Origin: Rhodanobacter sp. Soil772
GTDB lineage: Bacteria > Pseudomonadota > Gammaproteobacteria > Xanthomonadales > Rhodanobacteraceae
Length of the DNA: 64,000 bases
Direction: 5' to 3'
NCBI RefSeq assembly: GCF_001428385.1
Contig: NZ_LMSK01000004.1
Span: forward strand, 132,275 to 196,274
Shown: piece by piece, positions 46,200 through 54,796 of the stretch
How the letters are laid out: the number at the start of each line of letters is the position of its first letter
How positions within the stretch are numbered: position 1 is the first letter of the stretch
Program-made: the position numbers and the translations under genes
The notes under the pieces: generated by a model
What the model saw: the letters and a program-made list of their open reading frames with translations, nothing else
The model's database searches: none
What the model was told of the DNA's origin: nothing

Positions 46200-46835
46200 A
46201 TGAACCGCGCTGGACTGAGCTTTCGCGCCGCGTCGGCGGCGGACGTGGCGGCTGCCGTGCCGATGATCCACAGCTCCGGCCCGGCCGCGTTCGACTATGT
46301 GTTTGCGCTGCCGGGGATGGGTGATGCGCAGGCGTTCCTGCGCCGGGCGTTCGTCGACGGCGCGGGCGAGTTCGGTTGGCGCAACCATGTGGTGGGCGAG
46401 TTGGACGGCGCGGTGGTGGCGGTCGGGGCGGGTTACGGCGGCGCCATGAAGTGGCGGTTCACGCTGGCGGCGGCGCGGCAGATCCTCGGCCACTACGGCT
46501 GGCGCCATGCGGCGGCGGTGATCGCGCGCGGGCTGAAGGTGGAGTCGGTGATCCCGCCGCCGGCCGGCGCGATGTACTACCTGGGGCACCTGGGGGTGGC
46601 GCCGTCGCTGCGCGGCCAGGGTGTCGGCTCGGCCCTGGTCGATCATCTGCTGGCGGCTCGGCCCGCCGGTTCAGGCGGGCCGGTGATCCTCGATGTGGCG
46701 GCGACCAATCCGGATGCGCAGCGGCTGTACCGGCGGCTGGGTTTTGCGGTGATCGGCGAACGCCGCTCGACACTGGCCAATGCGCTCGGGCGAGTGCCGG
46801 ATCACCGGCGCATGCAATGGCAGGCGTCGGCTTGA
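46200..46835 (+). CDS. GNAT-family N-acetyltransferase
   Basis: 211 residues. The acetyl-CoA-binding motif A region is LGHLGVAPSLRGQGVGSALVDHLL and motif B is NPDAQRLYRRLGFAVIGER. The N-terminal half has no known substrate motif. The ATG at 46200 has GGAGGGG just upstream. It is alone on the plus strand between dnaG and a DUF1328 gene; the substrate cannot be inferred. Confidence 0.85.
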   Translation: MNRAGLSFRAASAADVAAAVPMIHSSGPAAFDYVFALPGMGDAQAFLRRAFVDGAGEFGWRNHVVGELDGAVVAVGAGYGGAMKWRFTLAAARQILGHYGWRHAAAVIARGLKVESVIPPPAGAMYYLGHLGVAPSLRGQGVGSALVDHLLAARPAGSGGPVILDVAATNPDAQRLYRRLGFAVIGERRSTLANALGRVPDHRRMQWQASA

Positions 46836-46842
46836 ATCGCGG

Positions 46843-47013
46843 CTAGAACAGGCTGATCACGCCGATCACCGCCAGCACGGCCAGCAGGAACAGGATCACG
46901 AAGCACACGAACAGCACCTTGGCGATGGTGGCGGTGGCGCCGGAGACACTGCCGAAACCGAGCCAGCCGGTGACCAGCGAAATGATGGCGAAGATGATGG
47001 CCCACTTCAGCAT
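46843..47013 (-). CDS. DUF1328-type small membrane protein
   Basis: 56 residues: [19 protein letters not shown] begins a first helix and a second helix follows ([19 protein letters not shown]). Sequence start and topology fit the DUF1328/YtjA family of tiny stress-associated inner-membrane proteins. Ends 7 bp after the convergent acetyltransferase gene's stop. Confidence 0.85.
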   Translation of the reverse strand: MLKWAIIFAIISLVTGWLGFGSVSGATATIAKVLFVCFVILFLLAVLAVIGVISLF

Positions 47014-47197
47014 GTACTTCTCCCGCAGCGATGATCGCCCGCGCGGCGGGGTGCCCGGCGGGTCACGCCGTTTGTAGCGGGGTGGGCGTGAACGCGATGC
47101 ATCGTGCCGCTTGCCAGTGGCGGTGCGGGGGATTGCGCCGGCGCATCGCGCCGGGGATCGTCGCGGGTCTGCTGGTACTGCGGCGAGGGTTCGCCCC

Positions 47198-47644
47198 TCA
47201 GCCGGCCAGGCGTGCCTTGATCCGACCCGAAACCACGCCCATGTCGGCGCGGCCGGCGGCCTTTTCCTTCACCGCGGCCACCACCTTGCCCATGTCGCGC
47301 GGCGAGCTGGCGCCGGTTTCGGCGATCGCGGCGGCGATCAGGGCGTCGATCTCGTCGTCGCCGAGCTTGGCCGGCAGGTAGGTCTCGATCACCACCATCT
47401 CGGCGCGCTCGACGTCGGCCAGATCCTCGCGGTTCGCGGCGGCGTACTGGCTCACCGAGTCCTTGCGCTGCTTCAGCATTTTTTCCAGCGCGCTGAGCAC
47501 CTGCATGTCGTCCAGCTCGATCCGCTCGTCCACTTCGCGCTGCTTGATCGCCGCCAGCATCAGCCGGATCACGCCCAGCCGCTGCTTGTCGCCGCCGCGC
47601 ATGGCGGTCTTCATGTCTTCGGTGAGCTGCTGCTTGAGGGTCAT
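47198..47644 (-). CDS. yqeY: GatB/YqeY domain protein
   Basis: 148 residues, alpha-helical. Family segments: [20 protein letters not shown] and later [15 protein letters not shown], with C-terminal [14 protein letters not shown]. YqeY resembles the tail of GatB and may bind tRNA-related substrates; its role is not defined. It lies between rpsU and dnaG on the same strand, the usual place in the macromolecular synthesis cluster. Confidence 0.9.
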   Translation of the reverse strand: MTLKQQLTEDMKTAMRGGDKQRLGVIRLMLAAIKQREVDERIELDDMQVLSALEKMLKQRKDSVSQYAAANREDLADVERAEMVVIETYLPAKLGDDEIDALIAAAIAETGASSPRDMGKVVAAVKEKAAGRADMGVVSGRIKARLAG

Positions 47645-47690
47645 GGGTGGGGCCTCTGAGGTGGGATATTGATTCTACGGAAACGACAAA

Positions 47691-47719
47691 GCCGGCGTTG
47701 TCCTTGGGACAACACCGGC
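47691..47719 (-). terminator. Hairpin between rpsU and yqeY (attenuator/terminator)
   Basis: GCCGG(C)GTTGTCC and GGACAAC(A)CCGGC form a 12-13 bp stem with a 3-base loop. Read on the minus strand it is followed by TTTGTCGTTT, a broken U-tract, so it probably terminates part of the rpsU transcript and reduces yqeY expression. Confidence 0.6.
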
Positions 47720-47784
47720 CAATGTCGAATCCGAGAGCTTGCGGTGGCTGCGAGAACCCGCGCCGACCGTGTTTCCTTCGATGC

Positions 47785-47809
47785 GCGGCGCCGGGGCGCC
47801 GCATGATCC
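47785..47809. repeat. Palindrome followed by GCATGATCC (copy 4)
   Basis: GCGGCGCC-GG-GGCGCCGC (47785-47802) followed by ATGATCC. It lies just downstream of rpsU. Same flank as the copies at 4.65, 34.25 and 44.24 kb. Confidence 0.55.
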
Positions 47810-47835
47810 ACCGCCGGGCGGCGGATCGGGGAAAC

Positions 47836-48051
47836 TCAGTACAGACGGACCTTGCGCGAGACGTCGCGGGACAGACGGCGCAGGTGACGCTTCACCGCGG
47901 CCGCGCGCTTGCGCTTGCGCTCCTGGGTCGGCTTTTCGTAGAACTCACGCTTGCGCGTTTCGGCGAGGACGCCGGCCTTTTCGCAGGTACGCTTGAAACG
48001 ACGCAGTGCGATCTCGAACGGCTCGTTCTCGCGAACTTTTACGTTGGGCAT
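47836..48051 (-). CDS. rpsU: 30S ribosomal protein S21
   Basis: 71 residues, strongly basic, beginning [20 protein letters not shown], with the family segment [17 protein letters not shown]21 helps base-pairing of the Shine-Dalgarno region in initiation. It is divergent from tsaD with 68 bp between, the usual arrangement in Gammaproteobacteria. Confidence 0.97.
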   Translation of the reverse strand: MPNVKVRENEPFEIALRRFKRTCEKAGVLAETRKREFYEKPTQERKRKRAAAVKRHLRRLSRDVSRKVRLY

Positions 48052-48119
48052 GGAAACTCCGAGTGGTAATCTGCCCGCTGGTACGGGACTGTCAAATAGG
48101 GCGAGCCGCGAATTATACC

Positions 48120-49181
48120 GTGGATATCACAGAATTTTCAAAGCCGGCGAACAAGCCGGTGCTGGGCATCGAAACCTCCTGCGACGAGACCGGGGTGGCC
48201 CTGCTGCGCTGGGAGCCGGCCGCACCGGGCCGCGGCCTGCTGGCGCACACCTTGTACAGCCAGATCAAGCTGCATGCCGATTACGGCGGCGTGGTGCCGG
48301 AGCTGGCCAGCCGCGACCATGTGCGCAAGCTGCTGCCGCTGATCCGCGAGGCGCTGGCCCAAGCCGGGCTGACCGTGCACGACCTGGGCGGGGTGGCCTA
48401 TACCGCTGGCCCGGGCCTGGTCGGCGCCTTGCTGGTCGGCGCCTCCGCCGGGCGCGCGCTGGCCTGGGCGCTGGGGGTGCCGGCGATCGGGGTGCACCAC
48501 ATGGAAGGCCACCTGCTGGCCCCGTTGCTGGAGGAAAACCCGCCCGCGCCGCCGTTCGTGGCGCTGCTGGTGTCCGGCGGGCACTCCATGCTGGTCGAGG
48601 TGAAGGCGATCGGCCAGTACACGATCCTGGGCGACACCCTGGACGACGCCGCCGGCGAGGCGTTCGACAAGACCGCCAAGATGATGGGCCTGCCGTATCC
48701 CGGCGGCCCGGCGCTGGCAAAACTGGCCGAACAGGGTCGCGCCGGCGCCTTCCGCTTCTCCCGGCCGATGACCGACCGGCCGGGACTGGATTTCAGCTTC
48801 TCCGGCCTGAAGACTCAGGTGCTGCTGGCCTGGCAGCATTCCGACCAGAGCGAGCAGACCCGCGCCGACGTCGCCCGCGCGTTCGAGGAAGCGATCGTCG
48901 ATACGCTGATCATCAAGTGCCGGCGCGCGCTCGAGGCCAGCGGCGCGCAGCGGCTGGTGATCGCCGGCGGCGTCGGTGCGAACCGAAGACTGCGCAGCGA
49001 GCTGGCCAGGGCCGGCGAGAAAGACGGTTTTCAGGTGTATTTCCCGCGGCTGGACTTCTGCACCGACAACGGCGCGATGATCGCGCTGGCCGGCGCGATC
49101 CGGCTGGCCAGCGGCCAGCATCAGGACGAGACCGTGCAGGTGCGCCCGCGCTGGGATCTGCAAAGCCTGCCTGCCGCCTAG
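48120..49181 (+). CDS. tsaD: tRNA N6-adenosine threonylcarbamoyltransferase TsaD
   Basis: 353 residues. ASKHA fold: [11 protein letters not shown] at the start, [12 protein letters not shown] (metal-binding histidines), [10 protein letters not shown], and [10 protein letters not shown] at the end. With TsaB and TsaE it transfers the threonylcarbamoyl group to A37 of ANN-decoding tRNAs. The start is a GTG at 48120, giving 15 residues before the conserved LGIETS; the ribosome site is poor. Confidence 0.95.
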   Translation: MDITEFSKPANKPVLGIETSCDETGVALLRWEPAAPGRGLLAHTLYSQIKLHADYGGVVPELASRDHVRKLLPLIREALAQAGLTVHDLGGVAYTAGPGLVGALLVGASAGRALAWALGVPAIGVHHMEGHLLAPLLEENPPAPPFVALLVSGGHSMLVEVKAIGQYTILGDTLDDAAGEAFDKTAKMMGLPYPGGPALAKLAEQGRAGAFRFSRPMTDRPGLDFSFSGLKTQVLLAWQHSDQSEQTRADVARAFEEAIVDTLIIKCRRALEASGAQRLVIAGGVGANRRLRSELARAGEKDGFQVYFPRLDFCTDNGAMIALAGAIRLASGQHQDETVQVRPRWDLQSLPAA

Positions 49182-49188
49182 CGCGCGC

Positions 49189-49908
49189 TCACCACTGCGT
49201 GCGTGCGGGCAACAGTCCCTTCAACTCCGCTTCGGTGAGGTTGCGCCACTGGCCGACCTTCAGGTGGGCCAGCTTCACGTTGTCGATGCGCACGCGGCGC
49301 AGCTGGGTCACGCGGTAGCCGAACGCGGCGGCCATCAGGCGGATCTGCCGGTTCAGGCCCTGGGTCAGCACGATCGAGAAACCGAACTTGGCGATGCGGC
49401 GGGTGCGGCAGGGCTTGGTCATCTGGTTGTGGATACGCACGCCCTTGGCCATGCCGGCCAGGAACTCGTCGGTGACCGCCTTGTTCACGCCGACCAGGTA
49501 TTCCTTCTCGTGGTGGTTTTCCGCGCGCAGGATCTCGTTGACGATGTCGCCGTTGCTGGTGAGCAGGATCAGGCCCTCGGAATCCTTGTCCAGCCGGCCG
49601 ATCGGGAAGATCCGCTGCGGGTGGTCGACGAAGTCGACGATGTTGCCGTCCACGCCGTGGTCGGTGGTGCAGGTGACGCCGACCGGCTTGTTCAGCGCGA
49701 TGTAGATGGCCTTCTTTGCCGCCGGCGTGGCGGCCAGGATGCGCGCACGTACGACCTCGCCGTCGACGCGCACCTCGTCGCCGTCCAGCGCTTTCGCGCC
49801 GGTCGTGACCACGTCACCGTTGATGGTGACGCGGCCGGCGACTAGCAGCTCGTCCGCCTCGCGGCGCGAGCACAGGCCGGCTTCGCTGATGTATTTGTTG
49901 ACGCGCAT
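49189..49908 (-). CDS. rluF: 23S rRNA pseudouridine synthase, RluF type
   Basis: 239 residues. N-terminal S4 RNA-binding domain (MRVNKYISEAGLCSRREAD), then an RsuA/RluB/E/F catalytic domain with the active-site Asp in GRLDKDSEGLILLT and NHHEKEYLV. It probably modifies U2604 of 23S rRNA as in E. coli RluF. Assigned by resemblance; RluB/E cannot be fully excluded. It is convergent with tsaD (7 bp apart). Confidence 0.85.
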   Translation of the reverse strand: MRVNKYISEAGLCSRREADELLVAGRVTINGDVVTTGAKALDGDEVRVDGEVVRARILAATPAAKKAIYIALNKPVGVTCTTDHGVDGNIVDFVDHPQRIFPIGRLDKDSEGLILLTSNGDIVNEILRAENHHEKEYLVGVNKAVTDEFLAGMAKGVRIHNQMTKPCRTRRIAKFGFSIVLTQGLNRQIRLMAAAFGYRVTQLRRVRIDNVKLAHLKVGQWRNLTEAELKGLLPARTQW

Positions 49909-49918
49909 GGGTCAGGGC

Positions 49919-50012
49919 CGGGATTGGGGATTGGGGATTAGGGATTCGGCAAGGCGCGTTCCCGCGAGCTTGCGGCTTCTGCGAATCCCGAATCCCCAAT
50001 CTCGATTCCCGG
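49919..50012. repeat. Inverted repeat of GGGATT-type units
   Basis: GGGGATTGGGGATTAGGGATTCG at the left is answered, in inverted form, by CGAATCCCGAATCCCCAATC at the right (from 49982) around about 30 bases. It fills the gap between the rluF start and the end of the ABC permease gene. Arrays of this kind are common between genes in Xanthomonadales; a terminator role for the ABC genes is possible but there is no T-run. Confidence 0.65.
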
Positions 50013-50015
50013 CTT

Positions 50016-50795
50016 TCACGAGCGCAAGCCGACGCCGCGCTTGAGCAGCTGCAGCGCCACGACCGACAGCGCGATCACGAATCCGATCATCACCACGAAC
50101 GCCCAGCCCACGTGCACGTCGCTGATGCCGAGCACGCCATAGCGGAACGCGTTGACCATGTACAGGATCGGGTTGGCGCGCGAGATCGCCTGCCACGGTT
50201 CGCCCAGCATGTTCACCGAATAGAACACGCCGCCCAGGTAGGTCAGCGGGGTCAGGATGAAGGTGGGCACCAGCGCGATGTCGTCGAACTTCTTCGCGTA
50301 CACCGCGTTGACGAAGCCGGCCAGCGAGAAGATCGTGGCGCCCAGCAGCACCGAGGCGAACGTGATCAGCGGATGCAGTACGTGCAGGTCGGTGAAGAAC
50401 AGCGCGATCAGCAGCACCAGGATGCCGACCACCAGGCCGCGCACCACCGCGCCGGCGACATAGCCGGCGAGGATCACCCAGTTCGGCATCGGCGACACCA
50501 GCATTTCCTCCACCGCGCGGCTGAACTTGGCGCCGAAGAACGAGCTGGAGATGTTGCCGTAGCTGTTGGTGATGATGCTCATCATCACCAGGCCCGGCAC
50601 GATGTACTGCATGTAGCTGAAGCCGCCCTCGATGCTGCCGATGCGGCTGCCGATCAGCTTGCCGAAGATCACGAAGTACAGCGTCATGGTGATCGCCGGC
50701 GGAATCAGCGTCTGCGTCCAGATGCGCACGATGCGCACGATCTCGCGGCGGATGAGGGTGTTCAGCGCGACGAGGTTGGCGGCGGCGTTGCTCAT
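50016..50795 (-). CDS. ABC-2 type exporter permease, YadH-like
   Basis: 259 residues with six membrane helices. The ABC-2 signature region is PLTYLGGVFYSVNMLGEPW, preceded by the NodJ/YadH-like SYMQYIVPGLVMMSIIT. Its start overlaps the end of the ATPase gene by four bases (ATGA). It probably exports a lipid or polysaccharide-related substrate; the E. coli YadGH function is unclear. Confidence 0.87.
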   Translation of the reverse strand: MSNAAANLVALNTLIRREIVRIVRIWTQTLIPPAITMTLYFVIFGKLIGSRIGSIEGGFSYMQYIVPGLVMMSIITNSYGNISSSFFGAKFSRAVEEMLVSPMPNWVILAGYVAGAVVRGLVVGILVLLIALFFTDLHVLHPLITFASVLLGATIFSLAGFVNAVYAKKFDDIALVPTFILTPLTYLGGVFYSVNMLGEPWQAISRANPILYMVNAFRYGVLGISDVHVGWAFVVMIGFVIALSVVALQLLKRGVGLRS

Positions 50796-51775
50796 GCGGC
50801 GCGCTCCACGCCGTGGTGGTCCAGCTCCTGGCGGCCATGCTCGACCAGCCGAACGAACAACTCCTCCAGCCGGTTGGTCTTGTTGCGCATCGAAGTCACC
50901 ATGATGCCGTGCGTGGACAGAGTCGCGAACAGCGAGTTGAGGTCATGCGAACGGGCCATCTCGGCTTCCAGCGTGTGTTCGTCGCGGCGGCGCAGGGTGA
51001 CGTTCGGCAGTGTCGGCAGTTCGCCCGGCATCGCCGCCACGTCCAGCACGAAGGTCTCCACGTCCAGCGTCGCCAGCAGGCGCTTCATGCTGGTGTTCTT
51101 GATGATCGCGCCGTGGTCGATGATCGCGATGTTGCGGCACAGCGACTCAGCCTCCTCCAGATAATGCGTGGTCAGGATCACCGTGGTGCCGGCGGCGTTG
51201 ATGCCGCTGACGAACTGCCACATCGAGCGGCGAATCTCGATGTCGACGCCGGCGGTGGGCTCGTCCAGGATCAAGAGCTTCGGCTCGTTCATCATCGCGC
51301 GGGCGATCATCAGCCGCCGCTTCATGCCGCCGGACAGCGTGCGCGCCTGCATCTGCGCCTTGTCCCACAGGCGCAGCTCGTTGAGGTACTTCTCCGCGCG
51401 TTCGGCGGCGATCTTCCGCGGGATGCCGTAGAAACCCGCTTCGTTCACGCAGATGTCGAACGGCTTCTCGAACTGGTTGAAGTTGATCTCCTGCGGCACC
51501 AGGCCGATCAGCCGCATTGCCGCGCTGCGCTGCCGGTTCACCGACACGCCGAACACCCGCGCGTCGCCGGAAGTGGAGTTCACCAGCGAGGACAGGATGC
51601 CGATCAGGGTGGACTTGCCGGCGCCGTTCGGGCCGAGCAGGGCGAAGAAGTCGCCGGGCTGCACGGTGAGGCTGATGCCCTTCAGCGCTTCGACGCCGTT
51701 GCTGTAGGTTTTGCGCAGATTGTCGACGACAAGCGCGGGGGCTGTATCTGGATACTGCGGAGACATGGGCTGCAC
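50792..51775 (-). CDS. ABC exporter ATPase, YadG-like
   Basis: 327 residues. Walker A GPNGAGKST, Q-loop VPQE, signature LSGGMKRRL, Walker B LLILDEPTAGVD and switch His TTHYLEE. A C-terminal extension of about 85 residues follows the ATPase core. It powers the permease encoded downstream with overlapping codons. The start at 51775 or three codons later is equally plausible. It is divergent from the ferredoxin reductase gene. Confidence 0.88.
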   Translation of the reverse strand: MQPMSPQYPDTAPALVVDNLRKTYSNGVEALKGISLTVQPGDFFALLGPNGAGKSTLIGILSSLVNSTSGDARVFGVSVNRQRSAAMRLIGLVPQEINFNQFEKPFDICVNEAGFYGIPRKIAAERAEKYLNELRLWDKAQMQARTLSGGMKRRLMIARAMMNEPKLLILDEPTAGVDIEIRRSMWQFVSGINAAGTTVILTTHYLEEAESLCRNIAIIDHGAIIKNTSMKRLLATLDVETFVLDVAAMPGELPTLPNVTLRRRDEHTLEAEMARSHDLNSLFATLSTHGIMVTSMRNKTNRLEELFVRLVEHGRQELDHHGVERAA

Positions 51776-51859
51776 CGAGGGGGTTAGCCCTTATTATAGC
51801 GGGCCACGCCCAGCCGTTCGGCCCTGTCCGACGGCACACACTGTTTCCGGAAATCTTTC

Positions 51860-52606
51860 ATGGCCGACCACTTCCAGCTACGTCTCGTCGACAGCCGCAT
51901 GCTCGCGCCCGCAGTGCGCCACCTGGTGTTCGAGCGCGCCGACGGCCAGCCGCTGACGTTCCAGCCCGGCCAGTTCCTGCAGGTGCATTTCCATTACGAC
52001 GACGGCACGGCAACCAAGCGCAGCTATTCGGTGGCCACCATCGGCGACGGCCACTCGCCGGTGCAACGCGTCGAGATCGCGGTGAGCTACGTCGAAGGCG
52101 GCGCCGCCACCAAACTGCTCGGCGAACTGCCGCTGGGCGGCGTAGTCGATGCCAGCGGTCCGTACGGCCGTTTCTGCCTGCAGGAAACCGACAGCCATCC
52201 GCGCTACCTGCTGCTCGCCACCGGCACCGGCGTCACTCCCTACCGCGCGATGCTGCCGCAGATCGAGAAGTTGCTGGCCAAGGGCGATCGCGAAGTGGTG
52301 CTGCTGTACGGCGCCCGCAGCGAAGCCGAGCTGCTTTACGGCGACGAGTTCGAGGCGTTCGCGCAAACCCACCCCGGCTTCATCTTCCACGGCTGCCTCA
52401 GCCGCGAAGTGCGCGCCACCCCGCGTCCCACCGACCGCAGCGGCCACGTGCAGCACGTGCTGGCCGAACTCGGACCGCACGCCGAGCGCGACATCGCCTA
52501 CCTGTGTGGCAACCCGAACATGGTCGACGCGGCCTTCACCGCGCTGAAGGAGTTCGGCTTGCCGGTGCCGCAGATCCGGCGCGAGAAGTACATCTCGTCG
52601 CGCTGA
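51860..52606 (+). CDS. Ferredoxin/flavodoxin--NADP reductase family protein
   Basis: 248 residues. FAD-binding motif RSYSVAT, NADP-binding region LATGTGVTPYRAML, and the C-terminal CGNPNMVDAAF and EKYISSR. Complete ferredoxin-NADP reductase fold without an iron-sulfur domain. It transfers electrons between NADPH and a ferredoxin or flavodoxin, or a similar partner, in the cytoplasm. Related to Fpr and to CDP-6-deoxyglucose-reductase-like FNRs. Confidence 0.85.
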   Translation: MADHFQLRLVDSRMLAPAVRHLVFERADGQPLTFQPGQFLQVHFHYDDGTATKRSYSVATIGDGHSPVQRVEIAVSYVEGGAATKLLGELPLGGVVDASGPYGRFCLQETDSHPRYLLLATGTGVTPYRAMLPQIEKLLAKGDREVVLLYGARSEAELLYGDEFEAFAQTHPGFIFHGCLSREVRATPRPTDRSGHVQHVLAELGPHAERDIAYLCGNPNMVDAAFTALKEFGLPVPQIRREKYISSR

Positions 52607-52774
52607 TATCAAGGTTGCCGCTTTCAGGCCGATACGACGTCTGGCTCGGCATCACGCCATGGGTACGAGCCAGGGCGGTCTTGTTCCTCGTGCGTGTCAT
52701 CTCACGCGCGGCTCACAACAAGAGGGGTAAATCAGCGGGCTGGATAGGTGGCTGCGGCGAAGTCCGGTCCCGAT

Positions 52775-52801
52775 GCGTCACTTAGTGTGACGCGCATCAC
52801 G
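52775..52801 (+). promoter_or_regulatory. Palindromic operator, CRP/Clp-like site
   Basis: GCGTCAC-TTAGT-GTGACGC (52775-52793) overlaps TGTGA-CGCGCA-TCACG (52786-52801), which matches the CRP/Clp consensus TGTGA-N6-TCACA in nine of ten positions. It lies 107 bp before the orphan pilin-like gene. The rest of the 301-bp gap after the ferredoxin reductase gene shows no further gene. Confidence 0.55.
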
Positions 52802-52907
52802 TTTCGCGGCATGGGCTGGTTCAAACCGGTAAAGCCCAGGCGGAGCGCGCCGAAAGCCATCTAAGGAACCCCATATATGGTCGGGGGTGCCTCAAGAGGT
52901 GAATGGA

Positions 52908-53282
52908 ATGGCAAGTCCGCTTGGCACCAGGTTGGCAGGTTGTGCATGGATCGCGTTGGCCATGCTCGCGAGCATGTCGAGCGCGAATGCGGAAACCGGC
53001 CGTGTCGTGTTCTCGGGCGCCGTCGTGGAGCCGACCTGTTCCACCGTTGATGTCGTGCTTGGCGCGGGTACCTCTTCGGGTTCAGTCGATGAACTTGTGC
53101 CGCGTCATCTGACCTGTGGCCAGACGGCAGCCGACCCCGGTCGGTCCTATTCACGCACCGTGATCAGTCTCGATGCCGCAGCCATCGCGAGCGATCGATT
53201 GCTCGGTTATTTCACCAGCTATGCAAACGCTGCAAATGCCGGCGGGACACAAGCAAGGCTCATCGTGTACACCTACGAATAG
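52908..53282 (+). CDS. Orphan pilin-like secreted protein
   Basis: 124 residues from the ATG at 52908 (AGAGG nine bases upstream). Signal peptide ends near SSANA; the mature N-terminus VVFSGAVVEPTCST looks like the donor-strand start of chaperone-usher pilins, and the protein ends ARLIVYTYE, like a pilin C-terminal strand. Two Cys (TCST and LTCGQ) could form a disulfide. It is alone on the plus strand, facing the fimbrial operon, with a CRP/Clp-like site upstream. Its role as a minor pilin is inferred. Confidence 0.6.
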   Translation: MASPLGTRLAGCAWIALAMLASMSSANAETGRVVFSGAVVEPTCSTVDVVLGAGTSSGSVDELVPRHLTCGQTAADPGRSYSRTVISLDAAAIASDRLLGYFTSYANAANAGGTQARLIVYTYE

Positions 53283-53323
53283 TCGCCGCGGGATACCGCC
53301 CCGGTGCAGCGCGGGCCGCGTGG

Positions 53324-53407
53324 TTATTGGTAGAAAACGTCGAAGGTCACCGTAGCCTTCACCGGCCCGCTGGTGACTGTCGGCGCGGTCTGGAAATACT
53401 GCGACAG
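53324..53407 (-). pseudogene. C-terminal remnant of a fimbrial subunit gene
   Basis: Minus-strand translation gives LSQYFQTAPTVTSGPVKATV then TFDVFYQ-stop, the typical end of a chaperone-usher pilin (alternating strand ending in an aromatic residue two from the end). Upstream in frame only three codons precede a TAA stop, and no start or signal peptide is found. It is probably the tail of a deleted pilin gene downstream of the adhesin. The remaining bases of this 231-bp gap show nothing else. Confidence 0.6.
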
Positions 53408-53513
53408 TAGGGACCTTTACACATCGTCATCCGTTCCTTGCAGACGCGTCCGCGATGCCGGTCGCGTGGACTGTTCGTCGCCATGGGCATTTGCCGGGAT
53501 GAATCCCGCGCTG

Positions 53514-54551
53514 TCACGGATAGGACAAGGTGTACGTCAGGTGCGAGGCGACCGTCCCCCCGGCTGCTGGCTGTACCGCGTAATACTGTGCGTAGTAGCG
53601 GCTGACCAGGGTCACGCCCGATTGCGTGGTGCCGAGCGACTTGGTTTGCGTGCCACTGATATCCACCGGAGCGAGCGTATCGCCGTCGAGGATTTGCACC
53701 GCGACGTTGGGATCCGAACCCGACGACTGCGCAATGCCGGAGGCCGCAGGCAACGGCGTGCCGGACGAACTGGCGGGGGTTCCGGACAGGGAGATCGCTA
53801 CCTGGACGCCCGTAGGGCAACCGCTGATGTTGATCGCGAATGGCGTGCGGCCGGAGGTGGCACCGGCGCTTGCCAGAGCGTTCTTCAAAACTGTGGGAAG
53901 TACTACCGTCGGGCTCGTCGCGGTGCATGACACGGACGTCACGGTGGTACTGCCAGCCACATTCAGGGAGCCGTAAGTGCTGCTGCCGCCGGGACTGACA
54001 GTGTCCGCATTGTTGAAACTGGTGATGACGGGATTGATGGTCGATAGCGTGCCTGAATTGACCGCGCCGATGCCGAGCTTGATGTACTGGGCCTGGAACC
54101 GCACGGTGGCCGATGGACTGCTCTTTACGACGTCGATCAGCGCCGATTTTTGGTTGGTGAGCGGGTGGGCCGGCGCGAGCGCGGTCAGCTGCAGATAGAT
54201 GTTGCTTACGCTGGTCGGAAACAGTAGCCCGTAGGTGGGGTCGACGATTCCGCCGGCCGCCGGTTGCGCAAAGATGCTGATCTGCTGGACCTGTCCGGCA
54301 AACACATTGTTGCCGCAGTTAAAGGTAATCGATACCCGAACCGGTGAACCGATCGGGCCGTACGCGGTGGAGGAGACCGCGAAGTTGGAAATGGCCGGGA
54401 GAAAAGCTGCCGTGGGTGTCGGAGTGCATGGTTGCGTCGTGCCATTTCCGTTGCCATCTGCGGCGGCATTCGGCGCCCAGCCCAGCAAGCCAGCAAGCAG
54501 CAAGAGACCGGCCAGCGCTCGGGGAAAATGGATGAAGGGTTGATGCTTCAC
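53514..54551 (-). CDS. Fimbrial protein, probable tip adhesin
   Basis: 345 residues from a GTG at 54551 whose codon overlaps the TGA of the small upstream ORF; GGGAG precedes it at seven bases. Signal peptide ends near PNAAA. Two domains are likely: an N-terminal region to about 190 (QPCTPTPTAAF, FNCGNN) and a C-terminal pilin domain (SVSCTATSPTVVL, FAINISGCPTG, ending HLTYTLSYP). The two-domain layout and last position in the operon fit a tip adhesin. Ligand unknown. Confidence 0.78.
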   Translation of the reverse strand: MKHQPFIHFPRALAGLLLLAGLLGWAPNAAADGNGNGTTQPCTPTPTAAFLPAISNFAVSSTAYGPIGSPVRVSITFNCGNNVFAGQVQQISIFAQPAAGGIVDPTYGLLFPTSVSNIYLQLTALAPAHPLTNQKSALIDVVKSSPSATVRFQAQYIKLGIGAVNSGTLSTINPVITSFNNADTVSPGGSSTYGSLNVAGSTTVTSVSCTATSPTVVLPTVLKNALASAGATSGRTPFAINISGCPTGVQVAISLSGTPASSSGTPLPAASGIAQSSGSDPNVAVQILDGDTLAPVDISGTQTKSLGTTQSGVTLVSRYYAQYYAVQPAAGGTVASHLTYTLSYP

Positions 54552-54796
54552 ATGGAACTCCCGCCGGATCGGACGGTGTCAGGCTGCACGCAGACGCTCT
54601 TGATCTGCCGGTGATCGCCGACAGCGGTATTTCTGGTGGGGGACGTCGTCTGGCAATGGTTCGCCGGGATCGTGATGGTCGAAGGAAGATTGAATGTCGC
54701 CGGGGTGTTGCCGCCAACGTCGTAACGGCATTCGGCGCGAGCCCCCGGCGGCACCGGCACCGGCAGCGTCGTCCACAAGATCGCAGTGCGCATCAT
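54548..54796 (-). CDS. Small coupled ORF of the fimbrial operon, pilin-like N-terminus
   Basis: 82 residues. Its ATG overlaps the usher's TGA (54793-54796) and its TGA overlaps the adhesin's GTG, so it is locked into the operon by translational coupling on both sides. The first half, AECRYDVGGNTPATFNLPST, resembles the start of a pilin after a short hydrophobic leader; the second half is hydrophilic with two Cys and no pilin strands. It may be a shortened pilin or a relic kept for coupling. Confidence 0.5.
   Translation of the reverse strand: MMRTAILWTTLPVPVPPGARAECRYDVGGNTPATFNLPSTITIPANHCQTTSPTRNTAVGDHRQIKSVCVQPDTVRSGGSSM

Noticed and set aside
53359..53928. Minus-strand open frame of about 190 codons beneath the adhesin gene
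   Set aside because: It overlaps the adhesin in another frame and crosses the pilin remnant; no signal peptide or pilin strands are present in this frame.
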